Counted from the stretch's first letter, positions 8,225 to 20,595 are shown. The stretch is 64,000 nt of DNA from Nonomuraea sp. SYSU D8015 (GCF_008065375.1 NZ_VJYI01000008.1:310001-374000); one strand, 5' to 3'. Notes: generated by a model from the letters alone, not told the origin. Numbers and translations: made by a program.

Positions 8225-8830
8225 TCAGCCTTGCGCTTGCTGCTGCGCCGGCTCGGGGGTGAGCTTGCCGAACCTGCCGGTGTCCACGAAGATCCCGGGG
8301 TTCTCCTGCGAGCGCTGCGGGTTGAAGGCGCCGTAGCGGGGGTTGAGAACCGGCTTGATCGAGCTGAACTCCTGGCTCAGCCGCTGCTGCCCGCTCTCGC
8401 CGCCGAACTGCTGCTGCAGTTTCTGCAGGCCCACGATCGCCTTGCCCCAGTCACGCGCGTCGGTCGGCGCGACGCCCTGGGACAACAGGTTGATCTCGGG
8501 GGACCCGAACTGGCCCGGGTCCTTGAGCGCGTTGTCGATCTCCGTCTCGCTCGCGTTCACCTTGTAGCGCGCCATGAGCTGCTCGGTGACGGCGATGTTG
8601 ATCAGGCGCTGCAGCACGACATGGCTGACCGGCACGCCGCCGAGGTCCGCCTCGGACAGCTTGGCCTTCTTCAGCGCCGCGACGTACGCCTCCGCGTCGG
8701 CGTTGACCTTGCTCACCGTGATGCGCTCGTTGCCCACCACGGCCGCGGCTCCGGCCTGCATGGGCGAGGAGCAGGCGGTCAGCGCGATGCCCACCGCGGC
8801 GGCGGCCACAGCCACTCGTATCGACTTCAC
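8225..8830 (-). CDS. SurA N-terminal-domain lipoprotein
   Basis: A 201-residue predicted lipoprotein with signal peptide MKSIRVAVAAAAVGIALTAC and lipobox LTAC at residues 17-20, anchored on the outer face of the membrane. The mature part resembles the SurA/PrsA N-terminal chaperone domain: VVGNERITVSKVNADAEAY, then the helix VSHVVLQRLINIAVTEQLM and ASETEIDNAL. No parvulin prolyl-isomerase domain follows, so it would act as a chaperone-type module only. It lies 30 bases below mfd and 3 bases above mazG, an order conserved in actinobacteria. Confidence 0.85.
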   Translation of the reverse strand: MKSIRVAVAAAAVGIALTACSSPMQAGAAAVVGNERITVSKVNADAEAYVAALKKAKLSEADLGGVPVSHVVLQRLINIAVTEQLMARYKVNASETEIDNALKDPGQFGSPEINLLSQGVAPTDARDWGKAIVGLQKLQQQFGGESGQQRLSQEFSSIKPVLNPRYGAFNPQRSQENPGIFVDTGRFGKLTPEPAQQQAQG

Positions 8831-8860
8831 ATGCTTCCCTTTCCGACCGAAAAACCGCCG

Positions 8861-12349
<3,489 letters not shown>

Positions 12350-12443
12350 CAGATAAGCCCACAGCCCCACGACGGCAACACGATTACCCCCGGCCGTGTC
12401 AGGTCGCGGGGGTGTCCCTCACCAGACTACTCGGCCCGGGCCC

Positions 12444-12806
12444 TCAGCCGACGCGGTAACCAGGCACGGACGGCCACCGCACGGTGAGCACCGTGGAGTG
12501 CTCCTCGGCCCGCCACGAATGGTCGACGCCCTTGCCCCACACCACGTAGTCGCCCGGCTCGGACAACAACACGCTGCGGCCGGGCAGCTCGACGCGGAAG
12601 CGGCCGCTGATCAGCACGAGAAGCGCGGTGCGCTCCTCGCCGCGCACCCACTCGGCCCGCTCGTCCCCCGGCGGGTGCACGCCCCATTTGATCTCGACCT
12701 CGTCGCTGTGACGCGGATCGCCCGGGGATTTGAAGTGCCCGAGGAGCCAGCCGCGGTCACCGAGCGCGTCCCCCGCCGCGTTGCCCACGTAGATGCGATC
12801 GCTCAC
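12444..12806 (-). CDS. Small cupin-fold protein
   Basis: A 120-residue protein with a single cupin-like barrel. The strand pattern EVEIKWGVHPPGDERAEW, TALLVLISGRFRVELPG and DYVVWGKGVDHSW matches a signalling-type cupin, and the His in the last segment would be a metal ligand, but the first HxH motif is replaced by WGVHPPG. Function is unknown. It lies divergent from the methyltransferase gene at 12869 with a 62-base gap. Confidence 0.7.
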   Translation of the reverse strand: MSDRIYVGNAAGDALGDRGWLLGHFKSPGDPRHSDEVEIKWGVHPPGDERAEWVRGEERTALLVLISGRFRVELPGRSVLLSEPGDYVVWGKGVDHSWRAEEHSTVLTVRWPSVPGYRVG

Positions 12807-12868
12807 AGGCCAGGACGCTAGCAGGGAAATGCCTTACCGATACGGATGGAGTGACTACTGTAGGTGAC

Positions 12869-13588
12869 ATGTCAGAGGTGAGATCGGTCGCCCAGCGAGG
12901 CGATCTCTTCGGTCAGCGGATCCGCGAGCACTGGACCGGCCAGTACGGCAGACGGCTCGACGTGCTGGTCGCCGGCTGCGCGCACGATCAGCCGCCGCCG
13001 CTGGAGCGGATCGAGACCAGGGCCACCGGCGTCGACGAGGACCACCCCGCGATCAGGGCCGCGCTCGAGGAGCGGACCGACCTGGTCAAGTGGTCGCTGG
13101 GCGACCTGCGCAGCGTGCCGCTGGAGCACCGGGCGTACGACGTGATCCAGCTGTCGTTCCTGCTGGAGCGGGTCAGGCACGCCGAGCTCATCTTCGACCG
13201 CCTCCTGCAGTCCCTGCGCCCGGGCGGGCTGGTGCTGCTGCGCATGCGCGACCGCAGGTCCGCCTACGGCCTGCTGGACCGGATGACGCCGGCATGGCTG
13301 CGCCGCCTGCTGTGGCGGCCGCTCGTCGGCTCCGGCCCGACGGGGCCGCTGCCGGCCGTCTACGAGCCGCTGGCGTCGAGCGACGGCATGCACGCGTTCT
13401 GCCTGAGCCGCGGCCTCATGATCACCGACGATGTGCGGAACTCCAGCGGCCCGGCGCGCGCCAGCTGGATCGCCCGCGTCGCGATCAAGGCCGTCGCCAG
13501 GCTCACCAACGGCCGCTACCCCGACTCCCACGACGAGATCACGATGGTGATCAGGAAGCCGCAGCATCACTTCGCCCGGGTCATCTAG
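12869..13588 (+). CDS. Class I SAM methyltransferase-like protein
   Basis: About 239 residues. The fold resembles a Rossmann methyltransferase: RRLDVLVAGCAHDQP is a degenerate glycine-rich motif I, ATGVDEDHPAI supplies the acidic residue of motif II, and FDRLLQSLRPGGLVLLRM is the usual post-motif III. Motif I lacks the GxGxG pattern, so activity is uncertain. The start at 12869 is chosen because AGGTG stands 4 bases upstream; an in-frame GTG at 12851 is less likely. It precedes cysC by 70 bases at the head of the sulfate/exopolysaccharide region. Substrate unknown. Confidence 0.65.
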   Translation: MSEVRSVAQRGDLFGQRIREHWTGQYGRRLDVLVAGCAHDQPPPLERIETRATGVDEDHPAIRAALEERTDLVKWSLGDLRSVPLEHRAYDVIQLSFLLERVRHAELIFDRLLQSLRPGGLVLLRMRDRRSAYGLLDRMTPAWLRRLLWRPLVGSGPTGPLPAVYEPLASSDGMHAFCLSRGLMITDDVRNSSGPARASWIARVAIKAVARLTNGRYPDSHDEITMVIRKPQHHFARVI

Positions 13589-13658
13589 CGGCGTACCGAC
13601 ATCTCTCGGTAAACTCCTTCCCTACCAATTCAATCGGAATAGTTGGGATGTAGGAACC

Positions 13659-14873
13659 GTGGAGTGGACCCCCGAGCCGCACGAGCTCGCCGACCTCGAG
13701 CTGCTGCTCTCCGGGGCGTTCGAGCCGCTCGGCGGCTTCCTCGGCCACGACGACCTCCACGCGGTGCACGAGCGGGGCACGCTCGCCGACGGCACCCCGT
13801 GGCCCGCGCCCGTCACCCTCCGCCTGCCCGTCGAGGTCCACCCCGGCGACGAGGTCACCCTGCTGGACCCGGAGGGCCTGCCCCTTGCCGTCCTCACGGT
13901 GACCGCTCAGGAGGCCGACGGGCTGACCTCGGGCCCCGTCAAAGGGCTCGGCACGCCGGAGCACGGGCCGTTCGCGCGCCTCCGGCGCACTCCCGCCCAG
14001 GTGAAGGAGGAGCTCGGCGGGCGTCCCGCGCTCGTCGTGACCCTGCGGGGCCCCCTCGACGACCTCTCCGAGATCGTCGCCACCGCGAAGGAACTCGACG
14101 CGGTGATCATGCTGCTCGCCCTCTCGTACGGCGAGGGCGGGCCAGCGGTCGTCCGCACCGCCCTGCGCGCCAAGGAGCGGCTGCCCGAGGACACGCTCGT
14201 CGTCTCCGTGCCCCTGGCGCCGCGCGAAGAACCCGAGATCGACCTGGAGCTGCGCGAGCACGTCGCCACCGCCTACGGCGCGACCGAGCACCTGGCCGGA
14301 CCCGAGCCGGTGAGCATCCCCGGCCCGCCGCACCGGCGCGGGCTCGTGGTGTTCTTCACCGGTCTGTCGGGCTCCGGCAAGTCCACCATCGCCCGCGGGC
14401 TGCGCGACGCGCTGCTGGAGCTGGGCAGCCGCACGGTGACCTATCTCGACGGCGACGTGGTGCGCCACCTGTTGTCCAAGGGCCTGACGTTCTCCAAGGC
14501 CGACCGCGACCTCAACATCCGCCGCATCGGGTTCGTGGCAGCCGAGGTGGCGCGCCACGGCGGGCTGGCCATCTGCGCCCCCATCGCCCCGTACGCGGCC
14601 ACCCGCGCGGAGGTCCGCGAGATGGTCGAGGCGGTCGGCGCCGACTTCCTGCTGGTCCACGTCGCGACGCCGCTGGAGGAGTGCGAGCGGCGCGACCGCA
14701 AGGGCCTGTACGCCAAGGCACGCGCCGGCCTCATCCCCGAGTTCACCGGCATCTCCGACCCCTACGAGGAGCCGGACGACGCCGACCTGGTGATCGACAC
14801 CACGCACATCACGATCGACGCGGCCGTCTCCCAGGTGCTGGGGACGCTGCGGTCTGGAGGTTGGGTCCGTTGA
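13659..14873 (+). CDS. cysC: Adenylyl-sulfate kinase with ATP-sulfurylase-like N-terminal domain
   Basis: A 404-residue protein that should phosphorylate adenosine 5'-phosphosulfate to PAPS. The C-terminal half (about 228-404) is a complete APS kinase: P-loop FTGLSGSGKSTIARGL, DGDVVRHLLSKGLTFSKADRD, IGFVAAEVARHGG and RDRKGLYAKARAG. The first 160 residues resemble the PUA-like N-domain of ATP sulfurylase (SGAFEPLGGFLGHDDL). The sulfurylase catalytic motifs QxRNP and GRDH are absent from the middle, so adenylylation must come from CysDN at 26-28.6 kb. GTG start with AGGA upstream; a TauE-type permease overlaps its stop. Confidence 0.9.
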   Translation: MEWTPEPHELADLELLLSGAFEPLGGFLGHDDLHAVHERGTLADGTPWPAPVTLRLPVEVHPGDEVTLLDPEGLPLAVLTVTAQEADGLTSGPVKGLGTPEHGPFARLRRTPAQVKEELGGRPALVVTLRGPLDDLSEIVATAKELDAVIMLLALSYGEGGPAVVRTALRAKERLPEDTLVVSVPLAPREEPEIDLELREHVATAYGATEHLAGPEPVSIPGPPHRRGLVVFFTGLSGSGKSTIARGLRDALLELGSRTVTYLDGDVVRHLLSKGLTFSKADRDLNIRRIGFVAAEVARHGGLAICAPIAPYAATRAEVREMVEAVGADFLLVHVATPLEECERRDRKGLYAKARAGLIPEFTGISDPYEEPDDADLVIDTTHITIDAAVSQVLGTLRSGGWVR

Positions 14874-15745
14874 TCGATTTCCCCCTGATCGCCGGGTCCT
14901 TTCTCGTCGCGATCGTCGTCGGGCTGACCGGCATGGGCGGCGGCGCCCTCATGACGCCGATGATGATGCTGTTCTTCAACGTGCCACCGCTGGCCGCGGT
15001 CTCCAGCGACCTGGTCGCCTCGGCGGTGATGAAGCCGGTCGGGAGCGTGGTGCACCTGCGCCGGGGCACGGTCAACCTGCGCCTGGTGGGGTGGCTGTGC
15101 GCCGGATCGGTGCCGACCGCGTTCTGCGGGGTGTTCGTGGCCCGGGCGTTCCCGGTGACCGACGGCGTGAAGTACGCCCTGGGCGTGGCGCTGCTGCTCG
15201 CCGTCGCGGGCATGGTGCTGAAGGCGTTGCTCGGTCAACGGGGCGGGACGTCGAGCGCGCACGAGATCGTCGTGCGCCCGATCCCCACCCTACTGGTCGG
15301 TATGGTAGGGGGCCTGGTGGTCGGCGTCTCCTCCGTCGGCTCGGGATCGCTCATCATCGTGGCCCTGCTCGTGCTCTACCCGGCGCTCAAGGCCAACCAG
15401 CTCGTCGGCACCGACCTGGTGCAGGCCGTGCCGCTGGTCAGCGCGGCGGCGCTCGGCCACCTGCTGTTCGGCGACTTCCAGATGGACCTCACGGTGTCGC
15501 TGCTCATCGGCTCGATCCCGGGCGTCTACCTCGGCGCCAGGATCTCCTCGCGCGCCCCCGGCGGCCTGATCAGGGCCATGCTGGCGATCGTGCTGCTCGC
15601 CTCCGCGCTCAAGCTGCTCGACGTGGACAACACGCTCACCGTCTGCGCGCTGGTGATCGCAGTGGTGGTCACCGTCGTCGGATGGCGGGTCAAGGTCGCG
15701 GGACGCGGGTCGAGCGAAAGTAAGGATCTCGCGCGAGCCGGCTGA
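14870..15745 (+). CDS. TauE/SafE family membrane permease
   Basis: A 291-residue multi-pass membrane protein of the TauE/SafE (DUF81) family, whose members export or import sulfur-containing anions. The two internal repeats are visible as AIVVGLTGMGGGALMTPMM near the N-terminus and GGLVVGVSSVGSGSLIIVALL in the middle, with about eight hydrophobic segments. A TTG start at 14870 overlaps the cysC stop (TTGA) and is supported by a perfect GGAGG 9 bases upstream. Coupling to cysC suggests transport of sulfate or a related anion. Its 3' end overlaps the convergent GH26-like gene by 56 bases. Confidence 0.85.
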   Translation: MIDFPLIAGSFLVAIVVGLTGMGGGALMTPMMMLFFNVPPLAAVSSDLVASAVMKPVGSVVHLRRGTVNLRLVGWLCAGSVPTAFCGVFVARAFPVTDGVKYALGVALLLAVAGMVLKALLGQRGGTSSAHEIVVRPIPTLLVGMVGGLVVGVSSVGSGSLIIVALLVLYPALKANQLVGTDLVQAVPLVSAAALGHLLFGDFQMDLTVSLLIGSIPGVYLGARISSRAPGGLIRAMLAIVLLASALKLLDVDNTLTVCALVIAVVVTVVGWRVKVAGRGSSESKDLARAG

Positions 15746-16757
15746 ACGCCCGGTCCGCCGCCTCGTTGGAGTCGAAGCTGGTGTCGCCGCGCGGCGCCCG
15801 CGGCGAGTCGAAGTACACCAGCGCCTTGATCTGCGGATAGCGCTTGATCTGGCGGCGTACGGACTCGTAGAACTTCCGCTTGAACCCGGGATCGTGCGGC
15901 CGCTCGAACACCCCCCACTCGGCCACCATGACCGGCTTGCCGGGAAAGCGCAGTTGCATCCACCGGTAGAAGCCGGGCCAGTGCGCGTACTCCTCACGGG
16001 TCTTGTTGACCAGCCCGTCGAAGTCCTGGACCCGGTCGTCGGCGTACGGGTCCATCGCCACCCAGTCGACCACGTCGTCGCCCGGGTAGAGCTCCTCGAA
16101 CCAGGGCTGGGCCGCCCAGTTGGGCGCCCCCATGTACGTCATGACCATGACGGCGTTCCGCACGCCCCGGTCGCGCAGCCGGAGCACGATGTGCCGGTAC
16201 ATCGCGGCGTAGTCGGCGGCCCGCATGCCCGACCCCGGCGAGTCGTCCACGTCGTTCTCCGGCTCGTGGTGGATGGTGAGGAAGAACCGTTCGGGGAACG
16301 TGCGCCTGAGGTAGCCGGCCAGCCGGTCGATTCTGGCGTCCAGCGCGCCGTCGGCGATCTCGGCCCACGTGTGGTCGAACGACGGCTTCCAGTTGATCAT
16401 GAGCAGCCGCGGCCGCGCCGGGTCCCGGGCCAGCCTGAGCTCGGCGTCGGTGGGGAAGAGCTCGCTGCCCCGGTGATAGACGTGCAACACGTCGGCCGTG
16501 GCGCCCATGCGCTCCTCCGCGCCGCGCAGCGCCTCGTCGACGGGAACGCCGGTGAAGACCTCGGGCGCCAGCCCCCACCAGGCGCCGCAGGAGGGGATGA
16601 GCCTGGAGGTGGCCGTGCACGTCGGCTCCACCGCGATCTCCTTGACGGGCGTGCCTACCGGCGCCCGCGCGCTGGACTCCTCGGCGCCGGTGCAGGCGGC
16701 CAGGGCCGCCACCACGACCAGCCCCGTCGTCTTGTGAGAAATTCCCCGTAGCTGCAA
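15690..16757 (-). CDS. GH26-like glycoside hydrolase lipoprotein
   Basis: A protein of about 355 residues anchored outside the membrane: MQLRGISHKTTGLVVVAALAAC ends in a lipobox Cys when translation starts at the TTG at 16757, which has AAGGGGG 10 bases upstream. The open frame continues to a TTG at 16799. The TIM-barrel pattern of clan GH-A is present, with a candidate acid/base Glu in FLTIHHEPEND (about residue 165) and a candidate nucleophile Glu in PVMVAEWGVFE (about 280). Beta-mannanase-type GH26 is the closest family by motif. Next to a polymer locus it may trim the glycan made here; the substrate is unknown. Confidence 0.75.
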   Translation of the reverse strand: MQLRGISHKTTGLVVVAALAACTGAEESSARAPVGTPVKEIAVEPTCTATSRLIPSCGAWWGLAPEVFTGVPVDEALRGAEERMGATADVLHVYHRGSELFPTDAELRLARDPARPRLLMINWKPSFDHTWAEIADGALDARIDRLAGYLRRTFPERFFLTIHHEPENDVDDSPGSGMRAADYAAMYRHIVLRLRDRGVRNAVMVMTYMGAPNWAAQPWFEELYPGDDVVDWVAMDPYADDRVQDFDGLVNKTREEYAHWPGFYRWMQLRFPGKPVMVAEWGVFERPHDPGFKRKFYESVRRQIKRYPQIKALVYFDSPRAPRGDTSFDSNEAADRAFSRLARDPYFRSTRVPRP

Positions 16758-17117
16758 AGCCGTCCAACCCCCTTGTCGAAGGACTGAGCTGGCCGACAAG
16801 AAACCTGCTCGTCAGACTGCCGCCCCACCGTGGCGCCCGGCCAAGACCGTAGCGGCAGTCCGCTTCGCAGATTTCTCATCGGTCTCCTGAACCTTGCCAT
16901 GCCATTCCCGAATCCGCAGTTCGTGCTGGGAAAACAGCTCGCCGGAATTTTCGGGAATTTCGTTTTATGTAGGCCCTTCTTTCCTGCCGTACAGGAGAAA
17001 ATCTTGCATATTCGGCCTGGGTGCTGATCGTCCGGCCTATAGTGGGCGCACACCTCGGCACGTGACGCTGCGTCGTCGTCCGACGACAATGCGCACACCA
17101 TCCAGGAGACCTCCCCC
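16758..17117. other. Divergent, AT-richer promoter region of the polysaccharide operon
   Basis: About 360 bases separate the GH26-like gene and the wzz-like gene. The section 16885-17045 is clearly richer in A and T than its surroundings. It has two similar tracts, GGAATTTTC and GGGAATTTC, near 16950-16970, and a CTATAGTG near 17037 that could be a -10 element. No gene fits. Confidence 0.45.
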
Positions 17118-18434
17118 ATGAGCCAGTCGCCGGACGTCCAGGCGCGCCGCCCCGGCGCCGACCTGGAGGAGCATCTCTCGCTGCTGCGCAGGCGGTGGCT
17201 GCTCCTCGTGGGCTGCGTCGTGTTCGGCGGCACGGCGGGGCTCGCGCTGATGCGACTCACCCCGCCCGCCTACACCGCCACCACGCAGGTGCACGTCATG
17301 CCGGTGGGCCCCCAGGAGCCGGGCAACCAGGTCACCCCGCGCCAGCGCGAGCCGCTCAACCTCGACACCGAGGCCCAGGTCGCGCAGTCGGCCGTGGTGG
17401 CCGCACGGGCCGCCAAGAGCCTGGGGATCGACGCGGCCGAGCCGGTCGAGGTCTCGGTGCCGCCCAACTCGGCGGTCCTGCTGATCTCGGTGACCGCCGC
17501 CGACCCCGACGTCTCGGCCGCCCAGGCGCACGCGTACGCCGAGGCGTACCTCGCCCACCGGCGTGAGAGCGCGCTGGCCGCGCTCGCCGAGCAGCAGCAG
17601 GCGGTGCTGGCCAAGCTCAAACAGGTCAACGCGAGCCTCGACACCGCCATCAGAGGGCTCGGCCGCCTCGCCAAGGGCAGCCCCGAGCGGGAGATCGCGC
17701 TGCAGCGGCGGGGTGTGCTCAACCGGCAGGCCGCCAATCTCGCGCTCAAGTACGACGCGCTGCGCACGGTCGCCGTGACCCCCGGCGCGATCATCGGCCG
17801 GGCCGCGCCGCCGACCGCGCCCAGCTCGCCCAGCCTGCCCCTCTACCTCGGCACGGGCCTGATGGCGGGCCTGCTGGCCGGCTCCGCCGCCGCCTACGCC
17901 CGCGACCGCCTCGACACGCGGCTGCGCACGGCCGCCGACGTCGAGCGGCTGACCGGCCTGCCCGTCCTGGGCGACCTGTCGCCCCCACGCGACCCCGACG
18001 TGCTGCACGAGCTGGCCTGCGCCGTGGTCGCCGCCTGCCCGGGCAAGCGACTGCTGGTCAAGACGCTGCCCGCGGACCTCCGCGCCGCCTCGCCGGCCGA
18101 GCCGCTGGAGGTCGGCACGCCGCTGTCGGTGCTCGACGGCTCCGACGTGCGCGACCTGGCCAGGGCGGACGCCGCCCTGCTGGTGGTGGGGCTCGGCCGG
18201 GTCACCGCGGAGCGGGTCGCGGCCGCCGTGCGCCGGCTCGGCCGGCACGACGTGCCGATCATCGGCGTGGTCACGGCCGCCGACGCGCCGCCGTCATTCG
18301 TGCCGCTGCCCGAGCCGCGCCCGCACACCCCGCTCGGCAAGCTCGTCGCGACCGGCGAGTTCGGGGTGAGCATGTCGGCCGAGACCACGCCCATGCAGGC
18401 GTTGCACCAGTCCCCGCCCGGCCGGCCGACGTGA
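17118..18434 (+). CDS. Wzz/chain-length determinant protein with a degenerate kinase-like domain
   Basis: A 438-residue polysaccharide co-polymerase. A first transmembrane helix (RWLLLVGCVVFGGTAGLALM, about 29-48), a periplasm-type domain with coiled coil (RRESALAALAEQQQAVLAKLKQV), and a second membrane helix (LPLYLGTGLMAGLLAGSAAAY) frame the Wzz unit. The C-terminal 170 residues follow the BY-kinase layout (DTRLRTAADVERLTGLPVLGDL) but have no Walker A lysine loop or tyrosine cluster, so kinase activity is not expected. GGAG stands 9 bases before the ATG. It heads six tightly overlapping genes and overlaps the next as GTGA. Confidence 0.85.
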   Translation: MSQSPDVQARRPGADLEEHLSLLRRRWLLLVGCVVFGGTAGLALMRLTPPAYTATTQVHVMPVGPQEPGNQVTPRQREPLNLDTEAQVAQSAVVAARAAKSLGIDAAEPVEVSVPPNSAVLLISVTAADPDVSAAQAHAYAEAYLAHRRESALAALAEQQQAVLAKLKQVNASLDTAIRGLGRLAKGSPEREIALQRRGVLNRQAANLALKYDALRTVAVTPGAIIGRAAPPTAPSSPSLPLYLGTGLMAGLLAGSAAAYARDRLDTRLRTAADVERLTGLPVLGDLSPPRDPDVLHELACAVVAACPGKRLLVKTLPADLRAASPAEPLEVGTPLSVLDGSDVRDLARADAALLVVGLGRVTAERVAAAVRRLGRHDVPIIGVVTAADAPPSFVPLPEPRPHTPLGKLVATGEFGVSMSAETTPMQALHQSPPGRPT

Positions 18435-19696
18435 GAGGACCGGCCTGGCCCGTCGCGGCGCTGCTGGTCGGCTATCCGGTCTGGTGGGCGCTCGGGTTCG
18501 GCGGCCTGTCGGTGATCGTGCTCGCTGTGCCGATGGCCGTGCTGCTGTGGCGGCGCAGGCCGATCAGGGTCCCGCCCGGGTTCGGGCTGTGGCTGTTGCT
18601 GCTGGCGGGCTATCTGGTGAGCGCGCTGATGCTGGCCGAGATGCCGCCGGGCACGTACGGCGAGCTCGGCCCCGGCCGGATCATCGGCTACGCCATGCGA
18701 CTGGCGCTCTACGCGGCCGTCCTCGTCATGGTGCTCTATCTGGGCAATCTGACCGAGCGCGAGCTGCCGCAGCTGCGCCTGGTGCGGTGGCTCGGCGTGC
18801 TGTTCGTCACGACGGTCGCGGGCGGGCTGCTCGGCGTGTTCCTGCCCGGGTTCTCCTTCACCTCGCCGGTGGAGTGGCTGCTGCCCAGATGGCTGGGCGA
18901 CAACCCGTTCGTCCAGAACCTCATCCACCCCACCGCGGCGCAGACGCAGAAGGTGCTCGGCTACGCCATGCCCAGGCCGGAGGCGCCGTTCGAGTGGGCC
19001 AACGCGTGGGGCAGCAACGTGTCGGTGCTGCTGATCTGGGCCGTGGTGGGGTGGTGGGTGTACGGCGGGCCGCGGCACCGGCTGTTCGTGGCCGTGACGA
19101 TCGCCCTGGCCGCGATCCCCGTCGTCTACTCGCTCAACCGCGGTCTCTGGATCGGCCTGGGCCTGGCCGTGGTCTATCTCATCGTCCGTGTGGGCGGGCG
19201 CACCAGGGTCGCGCTGTGCGCGGCGGTGGCGGCGGGGGCGCTGGCGTTCGCGCTGAGCCCGCTCGCGGCCCTGTTCGCGCAGCGGCTGGACAAACCCCAC
19301 TCCAACGACATCAGGGCCTTCACCGTCACCGCCACCCTCGCGGCGGCCGCGCACTCGCCGGTGATCGGCTACGGCAACACCCGCAACGCCCTGGGCAACC
19401 ACCGCACGATCACCACGGGCAAGACCGAGTGGTGCACGGGCTGCGGGCATCCGCCGCTGGGCAGCGACGGGCAGCTCTGGCTGCTGATCATCACGCAGGG
19501 GTTCACCGGCGCGGCACTGTACATCGCGTTCTTCGCCGGCGCGATCCGTCGCCACTGGCGCGACCGCACGCCGATCGGGCTGGCCGGAGTGCTGGTGATG
19601 GGCCTCGTACTGCTCTACATGTTCGTCTACGACGGCCTGGTCACGCCGCTCGGCCTCTACCTGATCTCGTTCGCCCTCTTGTGGAGGAACCCATGA
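18431..19696 (+). CDS. O-antigen ligase/Wzy-like polymerase
   Basis: A 421-residue integral membrane protein with ten to twelve hydrophobic segments and the large extracellular loop typical of Wzy and O-antigen ligases (about 140-190 and 290-345). Family-like elements are VVYSLNRGLWIGLGLAVVYL, where the Arg of SLNRG matches the conserved catalytic or binding Arg, and SPVIGYGNTRNALGNH. It should polymerise or ligate lipid-linked repeat units on the outer face of the membrane. The GTG start overlaps the wzz-like stop by 4 bases, and its own stop overlaps the next ATG. Confidence 0.85.
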   Translation: MRGPAWPVAALLVGYPVWWALGFGGLSVIVLAVPMAVLLWRRRPIRVPPGFGLWLLLLAGYLVSALMLAEMPPGTYGELGPGRIIGYAMRLALYAAVLVMVLYLGNLTERELPQLRLVRWLGVLFVTTVAGGLLGVFLPGFSFTSPVEWLLPRWLGDNPFVQNLIHPTAAQTQKVLGYAMPRPEAPFEWANAWGSNVSVLLIWAVVGWWVYGGPRHRLFVAVTIALAAIPVVYSLNRGLWIGLGLAVVYLIVRVGGRTRVALCAAVAAGALAFALSPLAALFAQRLDKPHSNDIRAFTVTATLAAAAHSPVIGYGNTRNALGNHRTITTGKTEWCTGCGHPPLGSDGQLWLLIITQGFTGAALYIAFFAGAIRRHWRDRTPIGLAGVLVMGLVLLYMFVYDGLVTPLGLYLISFALLWRNP

Positions 19697-20595
19697 ATGA
19701 CGCCGCCGTCCGCCTCGACTACCTCGCCGAGACGGTCAGGCTGCTCTATCCGGGCTCCGGCTCGCCCCGGGCGTACACCCTGCTGCCGCACGCCGCCATG
19801 CCCCGCAGGCTGGCGCCGCGCCGCTGGTGGCACCTATGGTCCCGGGTCGTGGTGCCGGCCGAGGGGTCCATCGCGGCGTACCTGAGCGAGGTCTTCGGCA
19901 GGCCGGTCGAGACTGTCCTGCACGTGCGCCCCGCGCGGCGGGCCAATCGCAAACCCCTCCTGGAGGCCCGCTCCGGCGGGCGGCGGCTGGCGTTCGTGAA
20001 GATCGGTGACAGCGCGCGGGCCCGCGAGCTGATCAATGCGGAGGCGGCGGCGCTCCGCAGGCTGGCGGGGCTCGGGCTGAAGACCGTGACCACGCCCGGC
20101 GTGCTGCACCACGGCGACTGGCGCGGGCTGGCGGTGCTGGCGTTGTCGCCGCTCCCGGTGCCGATGCGGCGGCGCCGCGCACCGCGCCCGCTGCTGATGA
20201 GCGCGATCGAGGAGATCGCGGGCACGGGAGAGGCCGGCCCTGCCTGGCACGGTGATTTCGCACCGTGGAACATGTGCCCTGGGCCCGACGGGCGGCTGCT
20301 CGTGTGGGACTGGGAGCGGTACGAGATCGGCGTGCCGTTCGGGTTCGACGCCGTGCACCACTTCTTCCAGCGGTCGCTGCGCAGGATGCGCCCGCCTGCC
20401 GCCGCCCGTGCGTGCGTGGCGCAGGCCGCGCGCGAGCTGGCGCCTCTGGGCCTGTCGGCGGCCGTGGCCAGGCAGACCGCGCTGCGCTACCTCATCACCC
20501 TGGCCCACCGGCACGCCTCCGACGGCCACGCGCCGCTCGGCCCGCCGGAGACCTGGCTCAATCCGGCCGTCGACCCCGAGGAGCTGCTCACATGA
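19693..20595 (+). CDS. Phosphotransferase (APH-like) family protein
   Basis: A 300-residue protein with the C-lobe signature of aminoglycoside-phosphotransferase-like small-molecule kinases: the catalytic loop WHGDFAPWNMC (about 194-204) and the metal-binding Asp in LLVWDWERYEIG (about 212). The N-lobe is less typical (RRLAFVKIGDSARARELINAEAAAL, with a Lys and Glu pair that could bind ATP). The start ATG overlaps the upstream stop (ATGA) and has a perfect GGAGGAAC before it. In this operon it might phosphorylate a sugar or a glycan end; that is inference. Confidence 0.8.
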   Translation: MNDAAVRLDYLAETVRLLYPGSGSPRAYTLLPHAAMPRRLAPRRWWHLWSRVVVPAEGSIAAYLSEVFGRPVETVLHVRPARRANRKPLLEARSGGRRLAFVKIGDSARARELINAEAAALRRLAGLGLKTVTTPGVLHHGDWRGLAVLALSPLPVPMRRRRAPRPLLMSAIEEIAGTGEAGPAWHGDFAPWNMCPGPDGRLLVWDWERYEIGVPFGFDAVHHFFQRSLRRMRPPAAARACVAQAARELAPLGLSAAVARQTALRYLITLAHRHASDGHAPLGPPETWLNPAVDPEELLT

